Origin: Rhodospirillales bacterium
Lineage (GTDB): Bacteria > Pseudomonadota > Alphaproteobacteria > Reyranellales > Reyranellaceae
DNA length: 64,000 nucleotides
Assembly (NCBI GenBank): GCA_016699855.1
Contig: CP064988.1
Span: forward strand, 4,926,501 to 4,990,500
Direction: 5' to 3'
Part shown: positions 17,898-26,615 of the stretch, in pieces
Position numbering within the stretch: position 1 is the stretch's first letter
Layout: the number at the start of each line of letters is the position of its first letter
The notes under the pieces: model-generated
Database searches by the model: none
Told to the model about the DNA's origin: nothing
Seen by the model: the letters and a program-made list of their open reading frames with translations, nothing else
Translations under genes and position numbers: made by a program

Positions 17898-18693
17898 ATG
17901 GGCGAGAGGTTGAAGGGACGCGCGACGGTGGTCGTGGGCGCGGGATCGAGCGGGCCGGGCTGGGGCAACGGCAAGTGCACGGCCGTGACGTTCGCGCGCG
18001 AGGGCGCGCGTGCTGTGCGTCGACCGCAACCTCGCGGCGGCCGAGGAGACCGTCGGCCTGATCAAGGGCGAGGGCGGCGAGGCGGTCGCGCTGGCGGCCG
18101 ACGCCTCCACCGCGGCGGGCGCGAAATCCATCGTCGACACCTGCGTCGGGCTGTGGGGCCGGATCGACGCGCTCGACAACAACGTCGGCATCAGCCGCGA
18201 CGGCGGGCCGGTCGAGCTCGACGAGAAGGACTGGGACACGGTCTTCAACGTCAACGTGAAGAGCATGTTCCTGACCTGCAAATACGCGCTGCCGGTGATG
18301 GAGAGGCAGGGCAAGGGCGCGATCGTGAACGTGTCGTCGATCGCCTCGATCCGCCAGCCCAAGGGCATCCGCTACATCGCCTACAACGCCAGCAAGGGCG
18401 CGGTGAACAGCTTCACCCAGGCGCTGGCGCTGATGTACGCCGACAAGGGCATCCGCGTGAACGCGATCCTGCCGGGGCTCATGCACACGCCGATGATCTC
18501 GATCCTCAAGGACCAGTACGCGCAGGGCGACTACGACCGCATGATCGCGATCCGCGACAAGGCCTCGCCGACCGGCAAGATGGGCACCGGCTGGGACGTC
18601 GCCAACGCCGCGCTGTTCCTGGTCTCGGACGAGGCCGCCTACGTCAACGGCCACCTGATGATCGTCGACGGCGGCATCACCATCCGCGCCTGA
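17898..18693 (+). pseudogene. SDR family oxidoreductase, frameshifted near 18006
   Basis: ATG 17898, preceded by GGGAGAG, encodes MGERLKGRATVVVGAGSSGP and continues to AREGAR. There, in a GCGCGCG run at 18002-18010, the frame is lost. The next frame immediately gives LCVDRNLAAAEETV and runs intact to the stop at 18693. Adding one CG dinucleotide rebuilds EGARVLCVDRN, the expected second beta-strand of an SDR. The downstream part keeps the YNASK catalytic pair and ends with a normal VDGGITIRA. The unbroken halves argue for a sequencing slip or a very recent deletion. The full protein would be about 265 residues. Confidence 0.87.
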
Positions 18694-18723
18694 CACGCCC
18701 GCGCCGGCACCGGGGAGAACCGC

Positions 18724-19755
18724 ATGGCATCGTTTCCGCGCCGGCGCGTCGGGCGCACGGCCCTCGAGGTCACCGAGCTGGGGCTCGGCGGCGCGCCGCT
18801 GGGCGGCTTCCGCGCGACGATCTCCGACGCCGACGGCGTCGCGCTGGTCGACGCCGGCTACGATTCCGGGGTCCGCTTCTTCGACACCTCGCCGTTCTAC
18901 GGCTACGGCCGCAGCGAGCTGCGCATGGGCGCGGCCCTGCGCGGGCGGCCGCGCGCCGACTACGTGCTGTCGACCAAGATCGGCCGAGTCATGCGCGCGA
19001 TGCGGCCGGGCGAGCGCGCGCCGGAGGACATGCGCGCCAACGGCCTGCCGGGCTTCGCGCCGCGCTTCGACTACACCTACGACGGCGTGATGCGCTCGCT
19101 GGAGCAGTCGCATCTGCGGCTCGGCATCTCGCGCATCGACATCGCGCTGGTGCACGACGTCGATTTCTGGACGACGAAGGACCGCGCCGTCCTCGACAAG
19201 CGCTTCGCCGAGGTCATGGACGGCGGCTTCCGCGCGCTCGACGAGCTGCGCCGCGCCGGCGTGATCGGGGCCATCGGCGTCGGGCTCAACGAGGCCGACA
19301 CCAGCCTGCGCTTCCTGCGGGCCGGCGATTTCGACTGCGTGCTGCTGGCCGGCCGCTACACGCTGCTGGAGCAGGGCGCGCTGGCCGGGTTCATGCCGGA
19401 ATGCGTCCGGCGTGGCGTGTCGGTGATCCTCGGCGGGCCGTACAACTCCGGCATCCTCACGGGCGACGTGAAGCCCGGCGCCAAGCACGACTACGTCGAC
19501 GCGGCGCCGGCGCTGATCGAGCGGGCGCAGCGGATCGAGGCGGTGTGCCGCCGCCACGGCGTGCCTCTGGCCGCCGCGGCGCTGCGCTTCCCGCTGGGGC
19601 ATCCCGCCGTGTGCTCCGTGATCCCCGGCGCGCTGAGCGTCGCTGAGGTGGAGCAGAACGCGGCCCATATGCGCCGGCAGATCCCCGCCGATCTGTGGGC
19701 CGAGCTCAAGCGCGAGAGCCTGCTCGATCCCGCCGCGCCGGTGCCGGCGGGCTGA
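18724..19755 (+). CDS. Aldo/keto reductase
   Basis: A 343-residue NAD(P)H-dependent aldo/keto reductase. The catalytic tetrad is visible: Asp in FFDTSPFYG, Tyr in YGYGRSE, Lys in LSTKIGR and His in ALVHDVD. The layout matches the D-threo-aldose/L-fucose dehydrogenase branch, which oxidises aldoses; that finer call is tentative. ATG 18724 follows GGGGAG. It lies 30 bases after the frameshifted SDR and is the last gene of the plus-strand run. A 27-bp perfect inverted repeat downstream probably marks the end of the transcript. Confidence 0.9.
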   Translation: MASFPRRRVGRTALEVTELGLGGAPLGGFRATISDADGVALVDAGYDSGVRFFDTSPFYGYGRSELRMGAALRGRPRADYVLSTKIGRVMRAMRPGERAPEDMRANGLPGFAPRFDYTYDGVMRSLEQSHLRLGISRIDIALVHDVDFWTTKDRAVLDKRFAEVMDGGFRALDELRRAGVIGAIGVGLNEADTSLRFLRAGDFDCVLLAGRYTLLEQGALAGFMPECVRRGVSVILGGPYNSGILTGDVKPGAKHDYVDAAPALIERAQRIEAVCRRHGVPLAAAALRFPLGHPAVCSVIPGALSVAEVEQNAAHMRRQIPADLWAELKRESLLDPAAPVPAG

Positions 19756-19815
19756 ATCGGGAGGCGTTTGCGCGGGCGGCGCGAACAGGGCCCCCCTGTC
19801 ATTCCGACCGCTCCG

Positions 19816-19884
19816 CCGTCATTCCGAGCGCAGCGAGGAATCTTTCGACGGCGGAAGGATTCCTCGCTGCGCTCGGAATGACGG
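19816..19884. repeat. Perfect 27-bp intergenic inverted repeat (REP-like hairpin)
   Basis: Two perfectly complementary 27-base arms lie at 19816-19842 and 19858-19884, with a 15-base loop. The arm core reads CATTCCGAGCGCAGCGAGG. A short extra copy of the CATTCCGA start occurs just upstream at about 19799. The repeat sits between two convergent genes, the aldo/keto reductase and the AbrB-like gene. Sequences with this core are familiar as dispersed intergenic hairpins in bacterial genomes, and it may stop transcription from both sides. There is no U-tract, so classical intrinsic termination is uncertain. Confidence 0.9.
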
Positions 19885-19901
19885 TAGGGGCGGACCGCCG
19901 A

Positions 19902-21026
19902 TCAATCCTCCGTGGGTGCCGGGCCCAGCCTGGGCTCCAGGAAGCGGCGGAAGAAATAGCCGCCGAAACCGACGATGGCGAAGATCCGGAAGAGGTGGTG
20001 GGTGGCCACCATCGCGATGTCGGCGCCGAGCGCGAGGCCGACCAGGCTCATCTCGGCGAAGCCGCCGGGCGCGTAGGACAGCACGATGTCGTCGGTCGGC
20101 AGGCCGGAGATGACGTGGCCCAGCCACGCGAAGCCGACCGCGATCAGGATCAGGACGTAGGCTGCGGCGACGCCGTAGGCGATGTCGCGCATCACCTCGC
20201 GCAGGATGGCGCCGACGAAGCGGCAGCCGATGGCGGCGCCGATCACGACCTGCGCCAGCGCCACCAGCTCGCCGGGCGGCTTCGACGCGGTCCAGCCCAG
20301 CAGATGGACCGCGCCGCTGACCAGCATCGGCCCGAACATCATCGCCGCCGGCATGCGCACGCGCAGCGCCACGAAGGCGCCGACCACGCCGCAGGCGACG
20401 AGGATCGCGACGTCGACAGGCGTCAGCGGCGCCACCGCCTTCGCGGCGTCGAACACCGACGAGGTCGTGCCGTACATCCAGCGGTACCAGAAGGGGATCG
20501 TCATCACGACGACGAGGATGCGCACGGCGTGCATCAGCGCGATGGTGCGCTCGTTGCCGCCGTAGACGGCGCCCAGCGTGACCATCTCGTTGAGGCCGCC
20601 GGGCATGGCGGCGAAATAGGCGGTGCGGCCGTCGTAGCCGCCGCGGACGCGGAACAGCCAGTAGACGACGAGGGCGCTGCTCAGCGAGACCAGCAGCAGC
20701 ACGCCCATGGTCGCCGACCAGCGCGGGATCTGCTCGACCATCTCCGGCCGGAAGCCGCTGCCCAGCAGCACGCCGAGCACGACCATCATCACCTGCCGCA
20801 GCCGGTTGGGCACGCCGATGCGGGCGCCGGACATGGCGGCCACGGTGCCGACCAGGGCCGCGCCCATCATCCACGCCAGCGGCATGCGCATGAGGTGGAA
20901 CGCGTAGCCGCCGGCGGCGCCCAGCGCCATCGCCAGCGCGAAAGGCCGCCAGCCGGTGTGGCCGACGAAGCCGCGGCGCCGCCGCGCCCGCTCGGCGGCG
21001 ACCTTGTCCACGCCCGCGTCGCTCAC
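19902..21026 (-). CDS. AbrB family membrane protein (ammonia monooxygenase-type, COG3180)
   Basis: This 374-residue integral membrane protein has about ten hydrophobic segments arranged as two similar halves. Typical AbrB-duplication signatures are visible: LAWMMGAALVGT, FRPEMV, MPGGLNEMVTLGAVYGG in the first half and YAPGGFAEMSLVGLALG in the second. The name comes from early genetics; the family is now viewed as putative transporters of unknown substrate. GTG 21026 overlaps the stop of the NAD kinase gene (GTGA), so the two are translationally coupled. The functional link between them is not obvious. Confidence 0.87.
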   Translation of the reverse strand: MSDAGVDKVAAERARRRRGFVGHTGWRPFALAMALGAAGGYAFHLMRMPLAWMMGAALVGTVAAMSGARIGVPNRLRQVMMVVLGVLLGSGFRPEMVEQIPRWSATMGVLLLVSLSSALVVYWLFRVRGGYDGRTAYFAAMPGGLNEMVTLGAVYGGNERTIALMHAVRILVVVMTIPFWYRWMYGTTSSVFDAAKAVAPLTPVDVAILVACGVVGAFVALRVRMPAAMMFGPMLVSGAVHLLGWTASKPPGELVALAQVVIGAAIGCRFVGAILREVMRDIAYGVAAAYVLILIAVGFAWLGHVISGLPTDDIVLSYAPGGFAEMSLVGLALGADIAMVATHHLFRIFAIVGFGGYFFRRFLEPRLGPAPTED

Positions 21027-21790
21027 GGCTGGAACTGCTCGGCCAGGATGCGGTCCTCGAGATGGTGCTCGGGGTCGAACAGCAGCGTGAGCGCGACGGA
21101 GGGATCCTCGGTGACGACCACGCGGGCCACGTCGCGCACCTCGGTGTAGTCGGCCACGGCGTTGACCGGCCGCTTGTCGGCCTCGAGCACGTCGAAGGTG
21201 ACGGTGGCGGCGCGCGGCAGCACGGCGCCGCGCCAGCGTCGCGGGCGGAACGGGCTGATCGGCGTCAGCGCCAGAAAGCCGGCGCCGAGGGGCAGGATCG
21301 GACCGTGGGCCGAGAGGTTGTAGGCGGTCGAGCCGGCCGGCGTCGCGACCAGCACGCCGTCGCAGGCCAGCTCGTCGAGCCGGCGGTTGCCGTCGACCGA
21401 GATCGCGATCTTGGCGGTCTGGCGGCTGTGGCGCAGCAGCGACACCTCGTTGATGGCCCGCGCTTCGACCGTCTTGCCGGCCGTCGTGCGCGCGACCATG
21501 CGCAGCGGGTTGAGCGTCACCGGCCGCGCCGCCTTGAGCCGGCGCAACAGGCCGGTCTCGCGGTAGTCGTTGAGCAGGAAGCCGACCGTGCCGCGGTTCA
21601 TGCCGTAGATCGGCGCGTCGCGGCCCATGCGCTGGTGCAGCGTGCGCAGCATGAAGCCGTCGCCGCCCAGCGCCACGACGATGTCCGCGCGCGCGACCGG
21701 CACGGACGCGTAGCGGGCGGTCAGGCGCTTCAGCGCGGCCTGCGCCTCGACGGTGCGGCCGGCGACGAACGCGATCTTGGGGGAGGTCAC
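21023..21790 (-). CDS. nadK: NAD kinase
   Basis: Phosphorylates NAD to NADP in the cytoplasm. The 255-residue protein has the GGDG motif with catalytic Asp44, the NE pair in AINEVSLLRHSRQ, and DGVLVATPAGSTAYNLSAHGP, the NAD-binding signature of the family. The length matches short alphaproteobacterial NAD kinases. Translation starts at GTG 21790. It leads a two-gene unit with the AbrB-like gene, which it overlaps by 4 bases. Confidence 0.95.
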   Translation of the reverse strand: MTSPKIAFVAGRTVEAQAALKRLTARYASVPVARADIVVALGGDGFMLRTLHQRMGRDAPIYGMNRGTVGFLLNDYRETGLLRRLKAARPVTLNPLRMVARTTAGKTVEARAINEVSLLRHSRQTAKIAISVDGNRRLDELACDGVLVATPAGSTAYNLSAHGPILPLGAGFLALTPISPFRPRRWRGAVLPRAATVTFDVLEADKRPVNAVADYTEVRDVARVVVTEDPSVALTLLFDPEHHLEDRILAEQFQP

Positions 21791-21887
21791 GAGCGGGGGC
21801 GGGGAGTCATGGTGCGGCGCAGTATAGCCGCGGTCGAGGCCCGCGCCAGCGCCGCGCGGACATGGCTCGGTCGAGCGTCCCGCGGTC

Positions 21888-22916
21888 TCAGACGAGGCCC
21901 ATGCGGCGCCGCGCCAGGCGCGCGCCCTCGACCATGGCAGTCATCTTGCGGCGCGCCAGCCCGCGCGGCAGGGCGGAGAAACCGCAATCCGCCGTCACCC
22001 GCAACCGCTCGACCGGGGCGTGGCGTGCGGCGAGCGCGATGCGGTCGGCGACCTTTTCCGGCGTCTCGAGATGGAAGTTCTTCACGTCGACGACGCCCAC
22101 GCCGACATCGAACCGCGCCGCCAGCGCGCCCACGGTCTCGATCTGCGCCATCTCCCGGTTGGCGTATTCCAGCGACACCTCCTCGACGTCGAGCCCGAGC
22201 AGCGCCGGGACGAGACGCTGGATGTCGCGGTCCGCCATCGGCCGGCCGGCGTTGTTCCCGAAGCACACGTGCACGGCGCGGCGCGTGTCGCAGCCGGCCA
22301 TCGCGCGGTTGACCACCGTCACGGCGTCGTCGAGCGACAGGCCGAACGGGTTCTCGGGCAGGCCGGGCTCGTCGAGCTGGATGTAGTCGGCGCCGGCGGC
22401 TTGCAGTCCCGCCAGCTCGGCGCGGACGATGGCGATCAGTTCCTCCAGCACCGCTCCGGGATCGCGTCCGCCGGCGGTCATGAACCCGGCGAAGGTCAGC
22501 GGGCCGGGGAAGGCGACCTTCAGCGCGCGGCCGGGCGCCAGCCGCTTCAACGTCACGAACTCCTCGACCACGCCCAGCCCGCGCGGCGCCTCCACTCCGC
22601 CGTCGACCGCGAAATGCGGCGCCATGTCGTAGCCCGGAACGCCGAGCTTGCGGTCGGGCGGCACGCGCTTGAGGCCGGAGAGGCGGCCGAACACCTCGAA
22701 CACGAAGCGCTGCCGGCGCAGCTCGCCGTCGCTGACGATGTCCAGCCCGGCCTCGACCTGGTCGGCGATGGCGATGCGGGTCGCGTCCTCGTAAAGCTCG
22801 TCGATGTCGGCCGGTCCGAAGTCGCCGTCGCGCGCGCGCCCGCGGCCGGAGATGAACCACCCCGGCGAGGCGTAGCTGCCGACGCCCATGGTCGGCAGCG
22901 GGGGAAGCGTTGGCAT
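21888..22916 (-). CDS. MetE C-terminal-like (cobalamin-independent methionine synthase II family) protein
   Basis: A 342-residue stand-alone relative of the C-terminal catalytic domain of MetE. Zinc ligands fit His and Cys in AVHVCFGN and Cys in VTADCGFSAL; IVSDGELRR and IQLDEPGLPENP are further family motifs. It lacks the N-terminal MetE domain, so it probably moves a methyl group to or from a thiol other than homocysteine, or acts in C-S chemistry; this is inference. ATG 22916 is preceded by GAGGAACC. It is transcribed divergently from the phosphonate-type importer, and a distant paralogue sits at the far end of that operon. Confidence 0.88.
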   Translation of the reverse strand: MPTLPPLPTMGVGSYASPGWFISGRGRARDGDFGPADIDELYEDATRIAIADQVEAGLDIVSDGELRRQRFVFEVFGRLSGLKRVPPDRKLGVPGYDMAPHFAVDGGVEAPRGLGVVEEFVTLKRLAPGRALKVAFPGPLTFAGFMTAGGRDPGAVLEELIAIVRAELAGLQAAGADYIQLDEPGLPENPFGLSLDDAVTVVNRAMAGCDTRRAVHVCFGNNAGRPMADRDIQRLVPALLGLDVEEVSLEYANREMAQIETVGALAARFDVGVGVVDVKNFHLETPEKVADRIALAARHAPVERLRVTADCGFSALPRGLARRKMTAMVEGARLARRRMGLV

Positions 22917-23015
22917 CCGGCCGGTTCCTCGATGCGATGCGATGTGAAAGCCTGTGGAATATCCGCGACTTGTACACTGGCGCAGCCGCCGGACGCGGGT
23001 CAATATTCGAGCCGC

Positions 23016-23825
23016 ATGCTGAAAATCGATAAGCTCACCAAGATCTACGGCGGCGTGGCGGCGGTTGACAACGTCACGTTCGAGGTCCCCACCGGGCAGA
23101 TGGTGGGCGTGATCGGGCGTTCCGGCGCCGGCAAGTCGACACTGCTGCGGATGATCAACCGCCTCACCGACCCGACCTCGGGCACGATCCTCTGGGAGGA
23201 CGCCGCCGAGCCGCCGGTCGACGTCGGCGGTCTGCGCGGCGCGCGGTTGCGCGCGTGGCGGCGGCGCTGCGCCATGGTGTTCCAGCAGTTCAACCTCGTG
23301 CCGCGCCTGCCGGTGCTGACAAACGTCCTGATCGGCCGGGTCGGCTTCCACGGCACGCTGACGACGCTGCTCGGCCTGTTCCCGGCCGTCGACCGCGCCA
23401 TCGCGATCCGCGCGCTGGAGCGGCTCGATCTCGCCAGTCACGCCCTGCACCGCGCCGACGCGTTGTCGGGCGGCCAGCAGCAACGCGTCGCGATCGCCCG
23501 CGCGCTGGTGCAGGAGCCGAGGGTGTTGCTGGCCGACGAGCCGATCGCCTCGCTCGACCTGCGCAACGCCACCGTGGTGATGGATGCGCTGCGGCGCATC
23601 AACCGCGAGGACGGCATCACCGTCGTGTCGAACCTGCATCTGCTGCAGACCGCGCGCGACTACTGCGACCGCATCATCGGTATGCGCAAGGGCGCCGTCG
23701 TGTTCGACGGTCCGCCGTCGTCCCTGACCGACGCCCAGGCCCGCGAGATCTACGCGACGGCGGGCGGCGGCGAGGAGGAGGTCGACATGGTGATGGACGC
23801 CACGTCGGCGCCGTTGAATCAATGA
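23016..23825 (+). CDS. phnC: Phosphonate-type ABC transporter ATP-binding protein
   Basis: A 269-residue ATPase, complete with Walker A GRSGAGKST (residues 34-42), the Q-loop VFQQFNLVPR, the ABC signature LSGGQQQR and Walker B LLADEPIASLD. NLVPRLPVLTNVLIGR and the SNLHLLQTARDYCDRIIGM segment match PhnC specifically. It energises import through the two PhnE-type permeases downstream. In the H-loop the family His is kept in NLHLL. The stop overlaps an in-frame ATG of the next gene's longest form, so the operon is tightly coupled. The imported compound may be a phosphonate, phosphite or a phosphate ester. Confidence 0.93.
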   Translation: MLKIDKLTKIYGGVAAVDNVTFEVPTGQMVGVIGRSGAGKSTLLRMINRLTDPTSGTILWEDAAEPPVDVGGLRGARLRAWRRRCAMVFQQFNLVPRLPVLTNVLIGRVGFHGTLTTLLGLFPAVDRAIAIRALERLDLASHALHRADALSGGQQQRVAIARALVQEPRVLLADEPIASLDLRNATVVMDALRRINREDGITVVSNLHLLQTARDYCDRIIGMRKGAVVFDGPPSSLTDAQAREIYATAGGGEEEVDMVMDATSAPLNQ

Positions 23826-23857
23826 CCGGCCAGGCCGGGAAACGAAGGGGGGAAACC

Positions 23858-24793
23858 ATGATCCGAGGGATGACGCGCCGCGCGGCGCTCGGGCTCGCCG
23901 CGTTCGCCGCCGCCGGCGCCATGCCGGCGATGGCCGACGAGTTTATCGGCGGATGGCAGAAGAAGTATCCGGTGGTGAAGTACGGCGTCATCCCGGTGGA
24001 GACGCAGGGCAACACGACCAAGTCGATGGACGCCTTCCTGCGCCACGCCGAGAAGGAGACCGGCGCGAAGTGGGAGCTGTACACGGCGACCGACTACTCC
24101 GGCGTCATGAACGCGCTGATCGCGGGCCAGATCCACGTCGCGTGGCTGAGCGGCTTCAGCTACTGCCAGACCCACATGGACAGCAAGGGCGGCGTCGAGG
24201 CCCTGGTCGCGGCGCAGGAGCCCGACGGATCGATGGGCTACAACGCCGTCATCGTCGTCAAGAGCGACAGCCCCTACAAGACGCACGAGGATCTCAAGGG
24301 CAAGATCGTCGCCCGCACCGACCCCCTGTCGGGCTCCGGCTACCTGATCCCGACGGCGGCGTTCCGCCAGATGGGCAAGCCTGTCGACCAGTACTACCAG
24401 AGCCCGCTGGCCGGCGGCCATCCGCAAGCCGTGCTCGGCGTGCTGCGCGGCACCTACGACGGCGCCTTCACTTGGACCAGCAAGGACGACAACATCGGCA
24501 ACCTGCGCCAGATGATGAACAAGGGCCTGCTCAAGCGCGAGCAGGTGCGCATCGTGTGGACCTCGCCGCAGCTGCCGTCGCCGCCGGTGGTGATCCGCAC
24601 CGACCTGCCGCTGGAGATGCGCGCCGACATCCAGAAGCTGTTCATCCGCCTGAAGGACCACAGCATGTCGCTCGCCGAGTCCGTCGCCCAGGGCAAGACC
24701 AACGGCATGGTCCGCGTCTACCACGAGGACTACCGGCTGATGTGCCAGGCCGCCGAGCTCGAGCGCGACGCCCGCAAGCAGCGCAAGAACTAG
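23858..24793 (+). CDS. phnD: Phosphonate-type ABC transporter substrate-binding protein
   Basis: A 311-residue periplasmic binding protein. The N-terminus MIRGMTRRAALGLAAFAAAG carries a paired arginine and hydrophobic core, ending AMADE at the likely cleavage site. The mature protein has YGVIPVETQGNTTKSMDAF, YSGVMNALIAGQIHVAWLSG and DPLSGSGYLIP, the ligand-loop patterns of PhnD proteins. ATG 23858 follows an AAGGGGGG ribosome site; an ATG at 23822 overlapping the phnC stop is a weaker option. Unlike classical PhnD it is not next to any C-P lyase gene in this window, so the natural ligand is uncertain. Confidence 0.92.
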   Translation: MIRGMTRRAALGLAAFAAAGAMPAMADEFIGGWQKKYPVVKYGVIPVETQGNTTKSMDAFLRHAEKETGAKWELYTATDYSGVMNALIAGQIHVAWLSGFSYCQTHMDSKGGVEALVAAQEPDGSMGYNAVIVVKSDSPYKTHEDLKGKIVARTDPLSGSGYLIPTAAFRQMGKPVDQYYQSPLAGGHPQAVLGVLRGTYDGAFTWTSKDDNIGNLRQMMNKGLLKREQVRIVWTSPQLPSPPVVIRTDLPLEMRADIQKLFIRLKDHSMSLAESVAQGKTNGMVRVYHEDYRLMCQAAELERDARKQRKN

Positions 24794-24800
24794 CGGCGCC

Positions 24801-25694
24801 ATGGCGACGATGGACACCGGCGCCGCCGCCGGCGACGCGGCGGTCGCGCGCTTCGAGCGGCGCTACGCCGAGCACCGGCGCGGCAAGACGATCTGGAGCG
24901 CCGCGTTCTGGTCGGTGTTCGCGGCGTGCTTCGTCGTGTCCGTCGTGGTCTCGAAGTTCGACGTCGTGGCGATCGCCACGGGCCTGCCGCGCACCACCGA
25001 GTTCATCGTCAAGATGATCCCGCCGATCCACTGGTCGAGCTTCTCGGCCGATGTCGGCGAGTGGTACTGGGGCATCGACAAGTGGCTGACGAGCCTGCTC
25101 AACACGCTGCTGATGGCCTACCTCGCGACGGTGATGGGCACGGCGATCGGCGGCGCGCTGAGCTTCCTGGCGGCGCGCAACCTGGCGCGGCACTACGCGA
25201 TCTACTGGGTCACGCGCCGCGTGCTCGAGATCGCGCGCACCGTGCCCGACATCGTCTGGGCGCTGATGTTCGTGCTGGCGTTCGGAATCGGACCGCTGCC
25301 CGGCGTTCTGGCGATCACTGTCCACACGCTCGGCGCCCAAGGCAAGCTGTTCGCCGAGGTCAACGAGAACGTCAGCCCGCTGCCGATCGACGGCATCCGC
25401 GCCTCGGGTGGAAACTGGTTCCAGGAGATGCGGTACGGCGTGCTGCCGCAGGCGCTGCCCAACTACATGTCCTACACGTTCTGGCGCGTCGAGCTGAACG
25501 TGCGCTCGGCGACGATCGTCGGATTCGTCGGCGCCGGCGGCATCGGCCACGACCTCTTCACCTCGATCCAGCTGCTCTATTTCGCCGACGCCGGCGCGAT
25601 CCTGTTGATCGTGGTCGCCACCATCATGGGCATCGACATGCTGAGCGAGAAGTACCGGCATCGCCTGATCGGCAAGGACCAGCTCGCGCAATGA
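24801..25694 (+). CDS. phnE: Phosphonate-type ABC transporter permease, first PhnE copy
   Basis: A 297-residue inner-membrane permease with about six helices. The EAA-like loop is GIRASGGNWFQEMRYGVLPQALP, followed by SATIVGFVGAGGIGHDLF, a PhnE signature. It starts eight bases after the binding-protein stop. Two PhnE-type subunits follow each other here, so the channel is probably a heterodimer, as in other PhnE1/PhnE2 systems. N-terminal residues 1-30 are hydrophilic before the first helix. Confidence 0.93.
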   Translation: MATMDTGAAAGDAAVARFERRYAEHRRGKTIWSAAFWSVFAACFVVSVVVSKFDVVAIATGLPRTTEFIVKMIPPIHWSSFSADVGEWYWGIDKWLTSLLNTLLMAYLATVMGTAIGGALSFLAARNLARHYAIYWVTRRVLEIARTVPDIVWALMFVLAFGIGPLPGVLAITVHTLGAQGKLFAEVNENVSPLPIDGIRASGGNWFQEMRYGVLPQALPNYMSYTFWRVELNVRSATIVGFVGAGGIGHDLFTSIQLLYFADAGAILLIVVATIMGIDMLSEKYRHRLIGKDQLAQ

Positions 25695-25704
25695 GGGTTC
25701 GCCG

Positions 25705-26613
25705 ATGAACCGGTCCTCGACCGCCCCCGACGCCGCCGAGATCGCGGCCATCCGGGCGCGCGTGCCCGGCGCGTTCGCGTCGCCGCCGCGCGAGCGGGCG
25801 CGCCGGCTGCTGGTCTGGGGCGCCGCCGGCGCGCTGACGGTGTACTGCCTGTACCGCTTCGGCTTCTTCACCTGGAGCTTCATCGACGGGATGCTCAAGC
25901 TGGGTTCGGTCGTGATCTCGCAGCTTTTCCCGCCCAGCGGCTGGGAGCAGCTGCCGCTGTTCCTGAAGGTGATGGGCGAGACGCTGGCGATGGCGTTCCT
26001 CGGCACCGTCCTCGGGGCGGTCGTGGCGTTCCCGCTCGCCTTCCTGGCGTCGAAGAACATGATGACGTTCCGGCCGGTGCAGTTCGGCACGCGCCGGTTC
26101 GCCGACCTGCTGCGCGCCTTCGATTACCTGATCTGGGCGCTGATCTTCGTTCGGGCGATTGGTCTGGGCCAGATGGCCGGCATCATGGCGATCGCCATCG
26201 TCGAGGTCGGGACTTTCATCAAGCTCTACTCCGAAGCGATCGAGAGCCTCGACCGCAAGCAGATGGACGGCGTGCGGGCGGCCGGCGGCAACGGTCTGGA
26301 CGTGATCCGCTACGGCGTCCTGCCGCAGGTGCTGCCGATGATGATCTCGAACACCCTCTACATGTTCGAGCACAACGCGCGGTCGGCCTCGATCCTCGGC
26401 ATCGTCGGCGCCGGGGGCATCGGCTTCCTGCTGTCGGACCGGCTGCGCGCCTACGAGCTGCAGGAGGCCTGCCTCATCATCATCATCGTCGTGCTGACGG
26501 TCTACGCGATCGATTTCGTGTCGAAGCGCATCCGCGACCGGATCATCGGCGACGACCGGCGCGACGCGGTGGCCGACGACCTGCCGCAGTTCGCCGACAG
26601 CAAGGGCAGGTGA
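25705..26613 (+). CDS. phnE: Phosphonate-type ABC transporter permease, second PhnE copy
   Basis: A 302-residue permease related to its upstream neighbour. The loop GVRAAGGNGLDVIRYGVLPQVLP and the motif SASILGIVGAGGIGFLLSD identify PhnE. There is a long hydrophilic N-terminus of about 35 residues, then about six helices. The two copies are clearly divergent, so this is an old pair rather than a recent duplication. Its TGA lies within three bases of the next gene's start, giving a continuous PhnC-D-E-E-nucleotidyltransferase transcript. Confidence 0.93.
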   Translation: MNRSSTAPDAAEIAAIRARVPGAFASPPRERARRLLVWGAAGALTVYCLYRFGFFTWSFIDGMLKLGSVVISQLFPPSGWEQLPLFLKVMGETLAMAFLGTVLGAVVAFPLAFLASKNMMTFRPVQFGTRRFADLLRAFDYLIWALIFVRAIGLGQMAGIMAIAIVEVGTFIKLYSEAIESLDRKQMDGVRAAGGNGLDVIRYGVLPQVLPMMISNTLYMFEHNARSASILGIVGAGGIGFLLSDRLRAYELQEACLIIIIVVLTVYAIDFVSKRIRDRIIGDDRRDAVADDLPQFADSKGR

Positions 26614-26615
26614 GC

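Noticed and set aside
19902..21026. AbrB-like gene as an AbrB transition-state DNA-binding regulator
   Set aside because: The protein is a ten-helix membrane protein; only the name is shared with the Bacillus regulator.
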